A stretch of 15,368 bases of DNA from CBINFS01 sp966250015 (lineage in GTDB: Bacteria > Bacteroidota > Rhodothermia > Rhodothermales > DASSAV01): positions 1 through 15,368 of the forward strand of contig CBINFS010000066.1 of assembly GCA_966250015.1 (NCBI GenBank), given 5' to 3'. Shown here piece after piece: positions 14,110-15,368 of the stretch (the stretch's first letter is position 1; every line of letters begins with the position of its first letter). Below the pieces are notes generated by a model. That model had not been told where the DNA came from, did no database searches, and was given only the letters and a program-made list of their open reading frames with translations. The position numbers were made by a program, and so were the translations under genes.

Positions 14110-15093
14110 TTACGCCCAGGTCCCGATGCGCGCACTCCGGACGACGGCCTCGATGACGCGCATGTTGGCCACGGCGTCCTCCAGCGGCGTCGGCACGGGG
14201 GTATCGTTTAGAACGGCGAGAGAGAAGAGATCGCCCTGGATCTCGTACTGGTCGGCGGTGTCGAACAGGATCTCCTCGGTTTCGTCGTCGTGCTGGAAGG
14301 TCATCCGGCAGGGCTGGTCCGGAGGTGCGTTGAACGGGATCTCGATTTCGATGCGTCCCTCCGTTCCGAAGATCTGCACCCGCTGGAACGGCGCGATCTG
14401 CGTCCCGTAGGTGAAGGTGGCCGTGCCCCGGCCGAAGTCGAGAATGCCCGAACCGAGGCGGTCAATGCCCATCACCGGGTCGTAATCGAGCGTGGCGAAC
14501 ACGCGCTCCGGCTCGGCGCCGAACAGCCAGCGCGACAGCGAGATCGCGTAGCACCCAATGTCCATCAGCCCGCCGCCGCCCATGTCGGGCTTGTTCCGGA
14601 TGTTCGTGGGGTCGAGCTTGAAGTACGAGAAGATCGTGTGGATGGTCGTCAGCGTGCCGATTCGCCCTTCATTGACCAGCCGGTACGCCTCCTGCCACTG
14701 CGGGTGGAACCGGTACATGAAGGCCTCCATCACCTTGAGGTCCGGATGTCTCCGCGAGGCTTCGAGGAGCTGCTCGGCCTCATCCACGGAAAGCCCGATC
14801 GGCTTCTCGCAGAGTACGTGCTTCCCTGCCTCGAGCGCTCGAATGGACCACGGCACGTGCATGTGGTTCGGAAGCGGATTGTAAATCGCGTCGACGTCCG
14901 GATCGGCCAGTAGCTCTTCGTAGCTTCCGTACGCCTTCGGGATTCCCAGCTCCGCCGCCGCCTCGCGAGCCTTGGCGAGGTCCCGCGACGCAATCGCTGT
15001 GACGTCGCAGTATTTGCCACGTTGCATACCGGGAAGAACCTTCAACCGGGCTATCCTCGCCGTGCTGAGCGTCCCCCAACGAACCTTTTCCAT
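14110..15093 (-). CDS. Gfo/Idh/MocA family oxidoreductase
   Basis: This 327-residue NAD(P)-dependent sugar-type dehydrogenase has an N-terminal Rossmann fold: WGTLSTARIAR at 6-16, where the usual GxGxxA is G-x-x-S-x-A, as in the xylose/dihydrodiol dehydrogenase subgroup. YNPLPNHMHV (71-80) and CEKPIG (95-100, with K97 in the conserved EKP) complete the coenzyme domain. The C-terminal alpha/beta domain carries GGGGLMDIGCYAISLSRWLFG (172-192; D178), a mark of the same subgroup. The length is normal. Substrates in the family include xylose, glucose, 1,5-anhydrofructose and trans-dihydrodiols, so the actual substrate is open. With the HAD 5'-nucleotidase 18 bases downstream it probably forms one transcript. 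It is cytoplasmic, and no Shine-Dalgarno sequence is obvious before the ATG at 15093. Confidence 0.9.
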   Translation of the reverse strand: MEKVRWGTLSTARIARLKVLPGMQRGKYCDVTAIASRDLAKAREAAAELGIPKAYGSYEELLADPDVDAIYNPLPNHMHVPWSIRALEAGKHVLCEKPIGLSVDEAEQLLEASRRHPDLKVMEAFMYRFHPQWQEAYRLVNEGRIGTLTTIHTIFSYFKLDPTNIRNKPDMGGGGLMDIGCYAISLSRWLFGAEPERVFATLDYDPVMGIDRLGSGILDFGRGTATFTYGTQIAPFQRVQIFGTEGRIEIEIPFNAPPDQPCRMTFQHDDETEEILFDTADQYEIQGDLFSLAVLNDTPVPTPLEDAVANMRVIEAVVRSARIGTWA

Positions 15094-15116
15094 CTATTTT
15101 CTTCAGACTGGTTCAT

Positions 15117-15145
15117 TTAAATGCGTGAAGCCTCAAAGTAAGCAA
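15117..15145 (-). promoter_or_regulatory. Promoter candidate of the oxidoreductase gene
   Basis: On the minus strand TTGCTT (15145-15140) precedes ATTTAA (15122-15117) by 17 bases. The second element is 23 bases before the ATG at 15093. The match to consensus is partial. Confidence 0.3.
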
Positions 15146-15319
15146 TCCGCACCACCCTATCCCGCTCCGCGACCCGATTTAACGGTTTCATATCATCCAC
15201 CCGCAGTTTCGAAGCCACTCCGCCCGCTGATGGCCACAGATTTCCAGAGATGTTTTATTGAGAGGAGGCAAACCAAAGGCGGGGCGCTTAAAGATATTAA
15301 CAGCTTAAACATATACGTC

Positions 15320-15339
15320 ATCTCCGCGAAGGCGGAGAT
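15320..15339. repeat. REP-like palindromic repeat
   Basis: ATCTCCGC (15320-15327) and GCGGAGAT (15332-15339) form an 8-bp stem around a GAAG loop, in the context CGTCATCTCCGCGAAGG and then CGGAGATCCAGG. This wording closely resembles the CGTCAT(T/C)CCCGCGAA-GCGGGAATCCAG type of dispersed intergenic palindrome known from many bacterial genomes, so it is probably one copy of a genome-wide family. Confidence 0.6.
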
Positions 15340-15368
15340 CCAGGCATTGGCTCGTTCAAGGGAACCGC

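Larger units (their letters stand above)
15094..15368. other. Non-coding right end
   Basis: No frame with coding character is seen here. It holds the upstream region of the oxidoreductase gene (minus strand), a promoter candidate at 15117-15145 and a REP-like palindrome at 15320-15339. Confidence 0.6.

Noticed and set aside
13582..14211. Plus-strand frame of 209 codons
   Set aside because: It is antisense to the HAD nucleotidase and the oxidoreductase end, with composition typical of an antisense shadow.

Overview
The window reads as chromosomal DNA from a free-living member of the Bacteroidota/Rhodothermota group. It is moderately GC-rich, many starts lack a Shine-Dalgarno sequence, and the gene families fit this group: DUF2911, GH127, an outer-membrane beta-barrel, and a NadS-type antitoxin. 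The lineage is inferred from gene content and is not proven. No rRNA, tRNA, CRISPR array or insertion sequence was seen.

Left part (1-4000), minus strand: a 3'-truncated secreted DUF2911 protein, an AlkD-like DNA glycosylase, a YrbG/CaxA-type Ca2+/Na+ antiporter, tandem hairpins, a 62-residue single-pass membrane protein, an unresolved stretch of about 300 bases, and a small unknown secreted protein. From 4200 the plus strand carries tatA, a two-CBS-domain protein, a palindromic repeat, and an RmlD-like reductase overlapping (ATGA) an outer-membrane beta-barrel protein.

Centre (6800-9320), plus strand: this is the most interesting part. An 83-residue Cys-containing CGNPR-family protein is followed by a 229-residue protein that I read as a prokaryotic STING: a glycine-rich N-terminal membrane helix plus a STING cyclic-dinucleotide-binding domain. 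A secreted HExxH metallopeptidase follows. No CD-NTase is present in the window, so this would be a STING without its usual CBASS partner next door.

Right part (9391-15093), minus strand: an AT-richer toxin-antitoxin pair whose antitoxin is intact and whose RelE/HigB-like toxin carries an in-frame TAA at codon 21, with a 15-bp palindrome upstream as a candidate operator. Then come a Tat-exported GH127 beta-L-arabinofuranosidase-like enzyme with a C-terminal discoidin-like module, a HAD-IG purine 5'-nucleotidase, and a Gfo/Idh/MocA oxidoreductase. The window ends in non-coding DNA with a REP-like palindrome. The Tat-type signal on the GH127 enzyme and the tatA gene nearby are functionally consistent, although they are not an operon.
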